A program made the position numbers and the translations under genes. Shown here piece by piece: positions 15,271-24,156 of a DNA stretch of 37,820 nt; the stretch's first letter is position 1, and each line of letters starts with the position of its first letter. Origin of the DNA: SIG454 sp045578465 (lineage in GTDB: Bacteria > Bacillota > Clostridia > Monoglobales > Monoglobaceae); the NCBI GenBank assembly GCA_045578465.1, contig JAZNKJ010000002.1, positions 1 through 37,820 on the forward strand, read 5' to 3'. The notes beneath the pieces are model-generated. The model made no database searches, was not told the origin of the DNA, and worked only from the letters and a program-made list of their open reading frames with translations.

Positions 15271-15400
15271 CTCCTTAAAAAAATACGCCTTGAAAAAGGC
15301 GTATATAAATCAAACTATATAACACCTTTCGCCAAAGGAACCCTCGGGCGTCAGAAAATGTAAAACCGTTTAGCGAAAGGAAACCCTCGCACCTCACACT
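15271..15400 (-). ncRNA. Structured leader with terminator/antiterminator (candidate riboswitch)
   Basis: On the minus strand, TTGACT-N17-TAAAAT places transcription start near 15397-15400. Hairpin 1 (15390-15373) and hairpin 2 (15350-15330) share a GAGGGUU(U)CCUUU core within GC-rich outer stems. Downstream, AAAGGUGUUAUAUA (15329-15316) pairs with UAUAUACGCCUUU (15307-15295) as an antiterminator with one bulge. This excludes the intrinsic terminator AUACGCCUU/AAGGCGUAU (15304-15283) plus seven U, which ends at the AAGGAG of the TM1266-like gene. CCUUUCGC (15380-15373) is also perfectly complementary to GCGAAAGG (15332-15325), which would break the antiterminator and let the terminator form. 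I do not recognise a known riboswitch class. Pairings are direct; ligand and function are unknown. Confidence 0.7.
15277..15304 (-). terminator. Regulated terminator of the hydrogenase-maturation leader
   Basis: A 9-bp stem ATACGCCTT/AAGGCGTAT with a TTTC loop and a run of seven T sits immediately before the ribosome binding site of the first gene, so read-through is required for operon expression. Confidence 0.8.
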
Positions 15401-15403
15401 TTT

Positions 15404-15432
15404 ATTTTATCATATTATATGTATAAAGTCAA
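15404..15432 (-). promoter_or_regulatory. Promoter of the TM1266-hydG-hydF operon
   Basis: TTGACT (15427-15432), a 17-base spacer and TAAAAT (15404-15409) on the minus strand, placed between the ileS terminator and the leader. Confidence 0.75.
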
Positions 15433-15438
15433 TATAAC

Positions 15439-15473
15439 AAAAAAATTCCAAGGACATTTCTGCCCTTGGAATT
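15439..15473 (-). terminator. ileS terminator
   Basis: AATTCCAAGG (15464-15473) and CCTTGGAATT (15444-15453) with a 10-base loop and seven T follow the ileS stop on the minus strand. Confidence 0.85.
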
Positions 15474-15477
15474 TAAA

Positions 15478-18400
15478 TTATGCTTTTGCAATACAGATGC
15501 TAACCTTTTCGCCGTTGATGTTCCATTCTTTTGCGCTGTCGCAAACGCCTTCGTGGATGTCAACTGCTAAGGACTGAGCGGAGATTTCCGCTTTGTTGTC
15601 CTCTACAATCTTTAAGATTTTTTCAGAGCCAGCAAAGCCAATCTTGATGTTATCCTGAACTTCAAGACCGCTGTCCTTTCTCATTGTCTGAATTTTGCTG
15701 AGAATTTCACGAACAAAGCCTTCTTCAATAAGCTCAGGAGTAAGGTTAGTGTCTAAAACAACAGTAAATCCTGCGTCGCTTCCTGAAACGAAACCGTCTT
15801 TCTGAAGAGTTTCAACCAAAACATCTTCAAGTGCGATTTCGATATCTGTTTCCTCAACAGTAAGCTTAACCATTTCGCCCTTATTTAATGTTTCCATAAC
15901 AGTTGCGCCGTCAAGGGCGTTAATTGCCTCAAAGATAGGACGAACAAGCTTTCCGTATTTTGGACCCATAGTTTTGAGCTGTGGCTTAAAGTTATAGCTT
16001 ATAAATTCGCTTGCGTTATCAGTAAACTTAACCTCTTTAACATTAAGCTCATCTAAAATGATTGCTGTATAGTCAGGGTTGATGTTTTCCTTTGTCTGAA
16101 CATAAATTGTAGAAATAGGCTGTCTGTTTTTAACATTTGCCTCATTTCGAGCGGCACGGCCTAAAATAACAATCTTTCTGATTGAATCCATTTCGCTTTC
16201 AATCATCGGGAAGTCAAAATCAGGGTTAGCTTTCGGGAAGTCGCAAAGATGAACGCTCTCCGGAGCGGTTTTATCAACAGAGAGAACTAAGTTCTGATAA
16301 ATCTGCTCTGTCATAAACGGAATGAAAGGAGCGCAAAGCTTAGTGAACTCAACCAAAACAGTATAAAGAGTCATATAAGCGTTAATCTTATCCTCTGTCA
16401 TATCCTTTGCCCAGAAACGCTCACGGCTGCGGCGAACATACCAGTTACTGAGCTCATCAGTAAATTCAGTAATAAGTCTTGTTGCCTCTGTGATTTTGTA
16501 TTCATATAAGTAGTTATCAACAGATGTGATAACCTTGTTGAGCTTAGATAAAATCCACTTATCAAGAACAGAAATCTTGTCCTTGTTAAGAGTGTATTTT
16601 GTCGGGTCAAATTCGTCTATGTTTGCATAGAGAACATAGAACGCATAAGTGTTCCATAAAGTTCCGAGGAATTTTCTCTGAGACTCAGATACTGCCTCGT
16701 CAAAGAATCTGTTAGGAAGCCAAGGAGCGCTGTTTGAATAGAAATACCATCTTGCAGCGTCAGAGCCCTGCTTGTTTAAAACATCCCACGGATCAACAAC
16801 ATTTCCTTTATGCTTACTCATTTTCTGACCGTTTTTGTCCTGAACGTGACCTAAAACGATAACATTCTTGTATGGGGACTTGTCAAAGAGGAGAGTTGAG
16901 ATTGCCATAAGAGTATAGAACCAACCTCTTGTCTGGTCAATCGCTTCACTGATAAAGTCAGCAGGGAAGTTTTCTTCAAAGAGTTCTTTGTTTTCAAATG
17001 GATAGTGCCACTGTGCAAAAGGCATTGAGCCTGAGTCAAACCAACAGTCAATAACTTCGGAAACTCTTGTCATTTCCTTACCGCACTTTTCGCACTTTAA
17101 GTGAACTTCGTCAACATAAGGCTTGTGAAGCTCAATATCTTCAGGAACATTTATGCCCTTTTCTTTGAGTTCTTGGATTGAGCCGATACATTCACGGTGT
17201 CCGCAGGAACATTCCCAGATAGGAAGAGGAGTTCCCCAGTATCTTGAACGGGATAAGCCCCAGTCGATAACATTTTCAAGGAAGTTACCAAATCTGCCCT
17301 GCTTAATATTGTCAGGCATCCAGTTAACTGTGTTGTTGTTCTTTAAAAGTCTGTCACGAACAGCAGACATCCTAATAAACCAGGTGTCGCAAGCATAGTA
17401 GAGAAGAGGAGTGTCGCATCTCCAACAGAATGGATAGCTATGCTCAAAAGGAATAACCTCGAAAAGCTGTTCTCTTTCTTTAAGGTCGCGGATAACAAGC
17501 TTGTCAACATCCTTAACAAACATACCCTTCCAAGGCTCAACCTCGTCAACAAAGTTACCCTGAGTGTTAACAAGATTTAAGAAACCAAGTCCGTTTTCTC
17601 TTCCAACTCTGGCATCGTCTTCACCAAAAGCAGGAGCAATATGAACAACACCTGTACCGTCTTCCATAGTAACATAGTTGTCAGCAACAACAACGCAGGA
17701 CTGTCCGTCCTCAGGAGCCTTGAAACTGTAAAGAGCTTCGTATTTTGTTCCAACAAGGTCTGTTCCTATGTATTCTTCAACTACTTCGTATTCTTCTTTA
17801 ATAACTTTTTCAACAAGCGCCTTAGCTAAGATATACTTTTCATCCCCAACGGCAATCTTAACATAAGCTTCGTGTGGATTTACGCAAAGAGCAACATTGG
17901 ATGGAAGTGTCCAAGGTGTTGTTGTCCAAGCGAGGATATATTCTTTGTCCGCGCCTTCAAGCTTAAATTTAGCAATAAGGGAGTTTTACTTAACATCCTT
18001 ATAGCCCTGTGCAACCTCGTGGCTTGAAAGGGAAGTTCCGCAGCGAGGACAGTATGGCATAATCTTGTGTCCCTTATATAAAAGGTCTTTATCCCATATT
18101 GTTTTAAGCGCCCACCAAACAGATTCAATGTAGTTATTGTGATAGGTAACATACGGGTCGTTCATATCAGCCCAGTAACCAACACGGTCACTCATTTCCT
18201 CCCATTCGCTCTGATAGGTAAATACGCTGTTTTTACATTTCTTAACAAAGTCCTCAATACCGTAATCCTCAATCTGAGGTTTACCGCTTATACCAAGCAT
18301 TTTTTCAACTTCAAGCTCAACTGGAAGACCGTGTGTGTCCCAGCCTGCTTTTCTTAAAACATGGTATCCCTTCATTGTGCGATAACGCGGAATAAGGTCT

Positions 18401-18594
18401 TTTATAACACGGGTTAAAACATGACCAATGTGAGGCTTGCCGTTAGCAGTTGGGGGGCCGTCATAGAAGGTATAGTTCTCCCCGCCCTCACGATTTTTCA
18501 TACTTTTCCCGAATATATCATTCTCTTTCCAGAACTTGACAATTTCTTTCTCTCTGTCAACAAAAGAAAGGTCAGTTGATACTTTATTATACAT
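15478..18594 (-). pseudogene. ileS: Isoleucyl-tRNA synthetase, interrupted by one in-frame TAA at codon 203
   Basis: Read through, the frame spans 1038 codons, the normal length of the long (eukaryote-like, type 2) IleRS common in Clostridia. It charges tRNA-Ile and edits valine. The N-terminal part (17986-18594) has the ATP motif GKPHIGHVL, AGWDTHGLPVELEVEKMLG and PYCPRCGTSLSSHEVAQGY. After the TAA (17986-17988) the frame continues with NSLIAKFKLEG, then AWTTTPWTLPSN, GTGVVHIAPAFGEDDAR, RYWGTPLPIW, CWFDSGSMPFAQWHYP, ISEAIDQTRGWFYTL and QKMSKHKGNVVDPW (KMSKS loop). Nothing else is damaged. The lost codon is usually Glu or similar, so a GAA-to-TAA change or a sequencing error explains it. ATG 18592-18594 has ACGGAGG upstream. 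No T-box leader is seen. Confidence 0.92.
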
Positions 18595-18703
18595 CGGCTT
18601 TTCCTCCGTTTGAAAAATAAATTCTAACTAATATATTTTACATAAAAAATCCCATTTTGTAAAGGCTTTTTTACGAATTTGAGTAAATTTCTAATAAAAT
18701 ACA

Positions 18704-18732
18704 TTGAATTTCAGGAAAAATTGTGATATACT
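18704..18732 (+). promoter_or_regulatory. Promoter of the ClpE-like gene
   Basis: TTGAAT (18704-18709), a 17-base spacer and TATACT (18727-18732). No CtsR (GGTCAAA-type repeat) or HrcA/CIRCE site is visible nearby. Confidence 0.7.
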
Positions 18733-18787
18733 AAGCTATAATTTGTGTTTGTATATAGTTTTATAGTTTATAAATGAGGTGCAGAGA

Positions 18788-21112
18788 ATGAATTTGCTTT
18801 GTGCAAAATGTAAGAAAAATTTAGCCGTTGTTTTTATAAGTAAGATGGAAGGCGGAAAGCGTGTTGACGAAGGATATTGCTTAAAATGCGGCAGAGAGCT
18901 TAACCTTATTTCCGAGGATATGCTGGGAAGCTTGGGCGGTCAGCTGGGCCTTTCAAAAGAGGACTTCGAGGCGGCAGCGGAAGAAATGGAAGGTATGTTT
19001 GACGGCGATATGGATATGAGTCAGCTCGGAGCGGCTTTTGCAGGAATAATGCCCGAAGAGGATATGGACGACGAGGATGGCGCCGAGGGGAAAAATCCTT
19101 TCAGCCTCTTTGCAAACCTTGCAGGTAAAAAAGAAAAAGAAACCGAAGGCGGCAAAAGTAAAGCTAAAAAAGATAAAAAGGAAAAGAATGAAAGAAAGTT
19201 TCTTGAAATGTATGGCACGAACCTTACCCAAAAGGCAAAGGACGGGCTTATTGATAATGTCATAGGCAGAGATTTGGAAATGAACCGCGTAATCCAGATT
19301 TTAAACAGAAGAACAAAAAATAACCCATGTTTAATTGGCGAGCCGGGCGTTGGCAAAACAGCCATCGCGGAAGGTTTGGCAGTTAAAATCGCAAAAGGGG
19401 AAGTTCCTGAAAAACTTTTAGATTATGAGATTTATTTAATCGATATGACTGCTATGGTGGCCGGAACTCAATTTCGTGGCCAGTTTGAGTCAAGACTTAG
19501 AAACCTTATAAAAGAGGTAAAAACTCTTGGCAATATCGTTTTGGTAATTGACGAAGTTCATTCTATTGTTAAAGCAGGAGATGCCGACGGCGCAATGAGT
19601 GCAGGAAATATTTTAAAGCCTGCCCTCTCCAAAGGAGAAATTCAGGTAATCGGCGCAACCACACTTGAAGAATACAGAAAATATATCGAAAAAGATTCTG
19701 CCTTAGAGAGAAGATTTCAGGTTGTTCTGGTTGAAGAACCGACAGTGGAAGAAACAGTTGAAATTCTAAGAGGAATCAAAGGTTATTACGAGGATTATCA
19801 TAAGGTTAAAATAACTGATGATATAATAAGAACTGCGGCTGTTTTATCCGAAAGATATATAACGGAGCGGTTTTTACCCGATAAAGCAATCGATGTTATT
19901 GATGAGGCCGCATCAAGAGCAAACCTTGAAAATAAGGCGTTGGTTCAATTGTCAAAAGCAGAGAAAAATCTTGCAAGTCTCCTTGAAGAAAAGGCAAACC
20001 TTGACGGAAAGGAAGCCTTGGAAGAAGCGGACTATGCAAAGCTTGCTGAGATTAAAAGCGCAACCTTAAAAGCAGAGGAAGAAATTGCAAAAATCAAGGC
20101 AGAGATGAAGGATGTTTATATCACAACCGAAAATCTCGCAGAGGTTATCGAAGCGTGGACCAAAATCCCTGTTAAAAATATAACTGAGTACGAAAGTAAC
20201 CGCCTTGTAAACTTAGAAGAAAGACTCCACGAGAGAATTGTTGGCCAGAATGAAGCGGTTGAGAATGTCTCCCGAGCAATCCGCCGTAAACGCGTGGGGA
20301 TAAGCCTTAAAAGACGCCCTGTGTCCTTTATTTTCGTAGGCCCAACAGGTGTTGGTAAAACCGAACTTGTAAAGCAGATTGCAAGAGAGGTTTTTGACAG
20401 CGAAGAGGCTCTTATCCGCCTTGATATGTCCGAATTTATGGAGAAACATTCCGTTGCAAAGCTTATCGGTTCTCCCCCCGGATATGTTGGCTATGACGAT
20501 GCAGGTCAGCTTACGGAGAAAATCCGCAGACATCCTTATTCTGTAATTTTGTTGGACGAAATTGAAAAGGCTCATCCGGACATTTTCAATATGCTCCTTC
20601 AAATTTTGGATGACGGAAGAATAACCGACAGCCACGGCAAAACGGTTTCCTTTGAAAATACCATTATAATTATGACCTCCAATGCAGGAAGTGATTTAAA
20701 ATCAAATATAGCAGGATTTTCAGGGGAAGAAGGAAGAAATGCCAAGCTGAAAGTTGATAAAGCCTTAAAAGAAATGTTCAGACCTGAATTTTTGAACAGG
20801 GTTGATGAAATTGTTATCTTTAACGAGTTATCAAAAGAAGAGCTTTCGGATATAATAAGCCTTATGACCAAGGAACTGAGCCAGGGCCTTTTAGAAAAGG
20901 GAATTTCTCTTGAACTAAGCGAAAGCGCAAAAGAGCTTATATTAAAAGAAGCTTATAAACCGCAATACGGGGCAAGACCAATGAGACGATATATAGAAAG
21001 ACATATAGAAGATTTAATTGCTCAGGCTCTTATTGAAGGAAGCATAAGCGCAGGTAACACTGCGGTAATTGAAGAGAAAAATGGTAAAATAAACCTTACC
21101 ATAAAAAAATAA
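18788..21112 (+). CDS. ClpE/ClpC-like Hsp100 AAA+ unfoldase with N-terminal zinc ribbon
   Basis: ATG 18788 follows GAGGTG (18776-18781); a GTG at 18779 overlaps that site. The 774-residue protein starts with a Cys4 ribbon (C5-AK-C8 and C31-LK-C34), as in ClpE, and lacks ClpN repeats. An acidic stretch (about 65-105) and a very basic linker (about 110-140) follow. AAA1 has GEPGVGKT and VLVIDEVHS; a charged coiled middle region of about 70 residues follows; AAA2 has GPTGVGKTELVKQ, VILLDEIEKAHPD and RPEFLNRVDE. It unfolds proteins for ClpP; the usual [IL]GF loop appears as NIAGF. It is divergent from ileS and monocistronic. No terminator is seen before the downstream tRNA promoter, so read-through into the tRNAs is possible. 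Confidence 0.88.
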   Translation: MNLLCAKCKKNLAVVFISKMEGGKRVDEGYCLKCGRELNLISEDMLGSLGGQLGLSKEDFEAAAEEMEGMFDGDMDMSQLGAAFAGIMPEEDMDDEDGAEGKNPFSLFANLAGKKEKETEGGKSKAKKDKKEKNERKFLEMYGTNLTQKAKDGLIDNVIGRDLEMNRVIQILNRRTKNNPCLIGEPGVGKTAIAEGLAVKIAKGEVPEKLLDYEIYLIDMTAMVAGTQFRGQFESRLRNLIKEVKTLGNIVLVIDEVHSIVKAGDADGAMSAGNILKPALSKGEIQVIGATTLEEYRKYIEKDSALERRFQVVLVEEPTVEETVEILRGIKGYYEDYHKVKITDDIIRTAAVLSERYITERFLPDKAIDVIDEAASRANLENKALVQLSKAEKNLASLLEEKANLDGKEALEEADYAKLAEIKSATLKAEEEIAKIKAEMKDVYITTENLAEVIEAWTKIPVKNITEYESNRLVNLEERLHERIVGQNEAVENVSRAIRRKRVGISLKRRPVSFIFVGPTGVGKTELVKQIAREVFDSEEALIRLDMSEFMEKHSVAKLIGSPPGYVGYDDAGQLTEKIRRHPYSVILLDEIEKAHPDIFNMLLQILDDGRITDSHGKTVSFENTIIIMTSNAGSDLKSNIAGFSGEEGRNAKLKVDKALKEMFRPEFLNRVDEIVIFNELSKEELSDIISLMTKELSQGLLEKGISLELSESAKELILKEAYKPQYGARPMRRYIERHIEDLIAQALIEGSISAGNTAVIEEKNGKINLTIKK

Positions 21113-21130
21113 AAAAATTGGAAAAAATAC

Positions 21131-21159
21131 TTGACAAGAATGGGTTTGTTTGGTATACT
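21131..21159 (+). promoter_or_regulatory. Promoter of the five-tRNA operon
   Basis: TTGACA (21131-21136), a 17-base spacer and TATACT (21154-21159), 32 bases before the tRNA-Gly 5' end. Confidence 0.85.
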
Positions 21160-21191
21160 ATCAAGGTCGGTCGATAAGTGAGACCTACCAA

Positions 21192-21265
21192 GCGGGTGTA
21201 GTTCAATGGTAGAATGTCAGCCTTCCAAGCTGAACACGTGGGTTCGATTCCCATCACCCGCTCCA
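21192..21265 (+). tRNA. tRNA-Gly (anticodon TCC)
   Basis: A 74-base tRNA with GCGGGTG acceptor, CTTCCAA loop (anticodon TCC), GGTTCGATTCC T arm and encoded CCA. First of five tRNAs in one transcript. Confidence 0.97.
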
Positions 21266-21276
21266 TTTTTTATTTT

Positions 21277-21353
21277 GCGCCTGTAGCTCAGCTGGATAGA
21301 GCAATTGCCTTCTAAGCAATGGGTCAGGAGTTCGAGTCTCTTCAGGCGCGCCA
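21277..21353 (+). tRNA. tRNA-Arg (anticodon TCT)
   Basis: A 77-base tRNA with GCGCCTG/CAGGCGC acceptor, CTTCTAA loop (anticodon TCT), GAGTTCGAGTCTC T arm and encoded CCA. Confidence 0.97.
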
Positions 21354-21359
21354 TAACAC

Positions 21360-21437
21360 GGTGGGTATAGCTCAGTTGGTTAGAGCGCTAGATTGTGGCT
21401 CTAGAGGTCGTCGGTTCGACTCCGACTATCCACCCCA
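21360..21437 (+). tRNA. tRNA-His (anticodon GTG)
   Basis: A 78-base tRNA with anticodon GTG, encoded CCA and the extra G at -1 (21360) opposite C73, the identity element of tRNA-His. The acceptor pairs as GTGGGTA with TATCCAC. Confidence 0.97.
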
Positions 21438-21444
21438 CTTATAT

Positions 21445-21520
21445 TGGGCTGTAGCCAAGTCGGTAAGGCACGGCACTTTGACTGCCGCATGCGTAGGTTC
21501 GAGTCCTGCCAGCCCAGCCA
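21445..21520 (+). tRNA. tRNA-Gln (anticodon TTG)
   Basis: A 76-base tRNA with TGGGCTG/CAGCCCA acceptor, CTTTGAC loop (anticodon TTG), and encoded CCA. The U1-A72 pair is normal for bacterial tRNA-Gln. Confidence 0.97.
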
Positions 21521-21543
21521 ACCCAATTAAACAAAGTAAATAT

Positions 21544-21619
21544 GGTCCATTAGCTCAGTTGGCAGAGCACTTGACTTTTAATCAAGGTGTCCGCAGTTCG
21601 AATCTGCGATGGATCACCA
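21544..21619 (+). tRNA. tRNA-Lys (anticodon TTT)
   Basis: A 76-base tRNA with GGTCCAT/ATGGATC acceptor, CTTTTAA loop (anticodon TTT), and encoded CCA whose last base begins the terminator stem. Confidence 0.97.
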
Positions 21620-21649
21620 TCGGGACAAGGTTTCTTGTCCCGATTTTTA
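21619..21649 (+). terminator. Terminator of the tRNA operon
   Basis: ATCGGGACAAG (from 21619) and CTTGTCCCGAT form an 11-bp stem with a GTTT loop and T tract. The core GGGACAAG/CTTGTCCC recurs in the terminator at 22666-22702. Confidence 0.9.
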
Positions 21650-21667
21650 TTTGCATTTTTAAGTTCA

Positions 21668-21696
21668 TTGACAAAAAAGTTGTTATTTGTTATACT
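21668..21696 (+). promoter_or_regulatory. Promoter of the SPFH gene
   Basis: TTGACA (21668-21673), a 17-base spacer and TATACT (21691-21696), directly after the tRNA terminator. Confidence 0.85.
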
Positions 21697-21736
21697 TTCT
21701 GTAAAGAATATTAAATAAAATAGGAGGAATTTAGTT

Positions 21737-22657
21737 ATGGGAGTTTTAGGAATATTTTTATTTGTAATTTTGATTATTTTAATTGCTAATATTAAAATTG
21801 TCCCCCAGGCACACGAATTTGTTGTTGAGCTTTTAGGGAAATACAGAGCAACCTGGTCTGCGGGAATTCATATTAAAATACCGTTTATAGAGAGAATTTC
21901 AAAAAGAGTTACATTAAAGGAGCAGGTGCTTGATTCTCCACCACAGCCTGTAATTACCAAAGATAATGTAACAATGCAGATAGATACAGTTATTTACTAT
22001 GCGATTTATGACGCTAAATTATATGCTTATGGTGCGGTTAATCCTATTTCTGCTTTATCAAATTTAGCTGCAACAACTCTTAGAAATATAGTTGGCGAAT
22101 TGGAACTTGACGGTACTCTTACATCCAGAGACACAATCAATGGAAAGATGACATCTATATTGGACGAGGCAACAGATAAGTGGGGCATCAAGGTTCATAG
22201 AGTTGAATTAAAGAATATTATTCCGCCAACTGAAATTCAGAATGCAATGGAAAAGCAGATGAAAGCAGAGCGTGACAGAAGAGAAACTATGCTCCAAGCC
22301 GAAGGTCATAAGGCGGCGGCTATAACCCGAGCAGAGGGGGATAAGCAGGCGATGATACTTGCGGCAGAAGGTGAAAGGGATGCAAGAATTGCAAGAGCCG
22401 AGGGTGAGGCGAAAGCAATTTATTTATCTAAAAAAGCAGAGGCTGACGGCCTCGCAGCTTTAAAGGATGCAGGGGTAGATGCGGCCGTTCTTGAACTTAA
22501 AAAATATGAAGCTCTGGTTGCTATGTCTGACGGAAAAGCGGCAAAGATAATAGTTCCCACAGATGCTGTGGAAATGACAAAATCAAATGTTGTGTTCTCT
22601 GAAACAACAGGATTAGGAGACAAAACGGATCCTGACAAGACAACTAAAAAAGACTAA
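21737..22657 (+). CDS. SPFH/Band 7 (paraslipin-like) membrane protein
   Basis: The 306-residue protein has one N-terminal membrane helix (about 3-19, VLGIFLFVILIILIAN), an SPFH domain (VVELLGKYRATWSAGIHIKI, ITKDNVTMQIDTVIYYAIYD, LRNIVGELELDGTLTSRD, WGIKVHRVELKNIIPP) and an Ala/Glu-rich coiled coil with repeated AEG motifs (about 180-245). Such proteins form large rings or microdomains on the membrane and are linked to membrane-protein quality control. AGGAGG precedes the ATG. The usual NfeD partner is not adjacent, so it may sit elsewhere or be absent. The gene is monocistronic with its own promoter and terminator. Confidence 0.92.
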   Translation: MGVLGIFLFVILIILIANIKIVPQAHEFVVELLGKYRATWSAGIHIKIPFIERISKRVTLKEQVLDSPPQPVITKDNVTMQIDTVIYYAIYDAKLYAYGAVNPISALSNLAATTLRNIVGELELDGTLTSRDTINGKMTSILDEATDKWGIKVHRVELKNIIPPTEIQNAMEKQMKAERDRRETMLQAEGHKAAAITRAEGDKQAMILAAEGERDARIARAEGEAKAIYLSKKAEADGLAALKDAGVDAAVLELKKYEALVAMSDGKAAKIIVPTDAVEMTKSNVVFSETTGLGDKTDPDKTTKKD

Positions 22658-22665
22658 AATAGTGT

Positions 22666-22704
22666 AAAAACCCGGGACAAGGTATTCTTGTCCCGGGTTT
22701 TTGT
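22666..22704 (+). terminator. Terminator of the SPFH gene
   Basis: AAAAACCCGGGACAAG (22666-22681) pairs perfectly with CTTGTCCCGGGTTTTT (22687-22702) around a five-base loop. Confidence 0.92.
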
Positions 22705-22749
22705 TATACTTCTGTTTAAATTTGAAATACTATAAACAGAGGTGAATAT

Positions 22750-24045
22750 ATGAAATCGTTATGGAATAACACTGAAAAGCCAGAGTTTAATACTCTTAAA
22801 GGCAATATAAAAACAGATGTTTTGATTATAGGCGGAGGACTGTGTGGGTTGCTTTGTGCTTATATGCTTAAAAACGCAGGAGTGGACTGTGTTTTGGTTG
22901 AAGACGACAGAATATGTGCTGGAATAACCAACGGGACTACCGCTAAAATTACCGTTCAGCACGGTCTTATATATGATAAAATAATAAGCAAATACGGAAT
23001 TGAAAAAGCTAAGCTTTATTATGAAAGCCAAAAGAATGCCTTTGAATTATTAACAAAGTTGGCTGGGGAAATGGATGCCGATTTGGAATTTTGCAATTCT
23101 TTTGTGTACTCCCTAAACGACAGAGGAGTAATAGAAAAAGAGATAGAGGCACTGAATAAAATCGGGTGCAAAGCAGAGTTTACTAAGGAAACAGAGCTAC
23201 CATTCAGTATTGCAGGAGCAGTCAAAATAGAAAAGCAGGCAAATTTTCATCCCCTTAAATTTGCTTATAACATAGCAAAAGATTTGGAAATATATGAAAA
23301 AACAAAAGTTGTTGAAATGAAAGGAAGCAAAGCAATAACAAACAAAGGGAAAATAACTGCAAAGAAAATTATTGTGGCAACGCATTTTCCTTTCATTAAT
23401 AAACACGGCGGGTATTTCCTTAAAATGTATCAGCATAGGTCCTATGTAATTGCTCTGGAAAATGCACAAGAGATAAAAGATATGTATGTTGATGAGGCAA
23501 AAAAGGGATTGTCTTTCAGAAAATACGGAAACTTACTGCTTCTGGGCGGAGGGAGCCATCGGACAGGCAGTCAGGGCGGATGCTGGGGCGAACTGGAAAA
23601 ATTCGCAAAAAAATATTATCCTGATGCGAAGGAAGTCAGCAGGTGGGCAACCCAGGACTGTATGACCCTTGATTCAATTCCCTATATTGGAAAATATTCA
23701 AAATTAACGCCAAATTTATATGTAGCAACGGGATTTAATAAATGGGGAATGACATCATCTATGGTTTCGGCAATGCTACTTGCGGATATGATATGCGGAC
23801 GAAAAAACGAATACGAAGAACTCTATTCCCCGTCAAGAAGAATTTTGCATCCACAACTTGCAGTAAATATGTTTGAATCTTTAAAAGGCTTGGCAACCCC
23901 GACAGCGCCCAGATGTCCTCATTTGGGTTGTGCACTGAAATATAATAAAGAGGAACATTCCTGGGATTGCCCCTGTCACGGTTCAAGGTTTACAAAAAAC
24001 GGAGAACTGATAAACAATCCCGCCACCGACGACATGAATAAGTGA
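22750..24045 (+). CDS. FAD-dependent oxidoreductase with C-terminal Rieske [2Fe-2S] domain
   Basis: The 431-residue protein begins with a DAO-type Rossmann fold (DVLIIGGGLCGLLCAYML, then VEDDRICAGITNGTTAKITV). A second nucleotide-fold block includes GKITAKKIIVATHFPF and PYIGKYSKLTPNLYVATGFN. The last 43 residues hold a Rieske motif, C389-P-H391 and CPCHGSRF (C407, H410). This fusion is known in Firmicutes and is usually annotated as a glycine/D-amino-acid-oxidase-like or glycerol-type oxidoreductase; the true substrate is not known. The Rieske cluster suggests electron transfer away from FAD rather than oxygen reduction, sensible in an anaerobe. AGAGGTG precedes the ATG. It is soluble, with no signal peptide, and monocistronic. 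Confidence 0.88.
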   Translation: MKSLWNNTEKPEFNTLKGNIKTDVLIIGGGLCGLLCAYMLKNAGVDCVLVEDDRICAGITNGTTAKITVQHGLIYDKIISKYGIEKAKLYYESQKNAFELLTKLAGEMDADLEFCNSFVYSLNDRGVIEKEIEALNKIGCKAEFTKETELPFSIAGAVKIEKQANFHPLKFAYNIAKDLEIYEKTKVVEMKGSKAITNKGKITAKKIIVATHFPFINKHGGYFLKMYQHRSYVIALENAQEIKDMYVDEAKKGLSFRKYGNLLLLGGGSHRTGSQGGCWGELEKFAKKYYPDAKEVSRWATQDCMTLDSIPYIGKYSKLTPNLYVATGFNKWGMTSSMVSAMLLADMICGRKNEYEELYSPSRRILHPQLAVNMFESLKGLATPTAPRCPHLGCALKYNKEEHSWDCPCHGSRFTKNGELINNPATDDMNK

Positions 24046-24050
24046 CAGAG

Positions 24051-24083
24051 AATCGAAACAAGTATATCTTGTTTCGATTTTTT
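24051..24083 (+). terminator. Terminator of the FAD/Rieske gene
   Basis: AATCGAAACAAG (24051-24062) and CTTGTTTCGATT (24068-24079) form a 12-bp stem with a T tract. Confidence 0.88.
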
Positions 24084-24156
24084 ATTATACTCCGGAATAT
24101 GAACCTGGAGTTCAAAATTGGAGTTCTTTTCTGCTCAAATATTGATTCCTCCAAAA

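Noticed and set aside
15283..15390. Known riboswitch classes (TPP, SAM, cobalamin, FMN, fluoride, guanidine, THF, Moco)
   Set aside because: None of the conserved sequences I remember for these classes is present; a resemblance of GAGGUGC to guanidine-III is too short to count.
86..18594. Possible reassignment of TAA to an amino acid, because two genes have in-frame TAA
   Set aside because: Enolase, DUF1846, UxaC and several others end at TAA in the expected place, often directly before a terminator, so TAA is a working stop codon.
18595..18787. T-box leader for ileS
   Set aside because: The whole upstream gap is under 200 bases, with no specifier-type hairpin, no T-box sequence and no terminator before the ileS ribosome binding site.
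21319..21714. 131-codon frame across the tRNA cluster
   Set aside because: It is a translation of tRNA-Arg, tRNA-His, tRNA-Gln and tRNA-Lys and their terminator.
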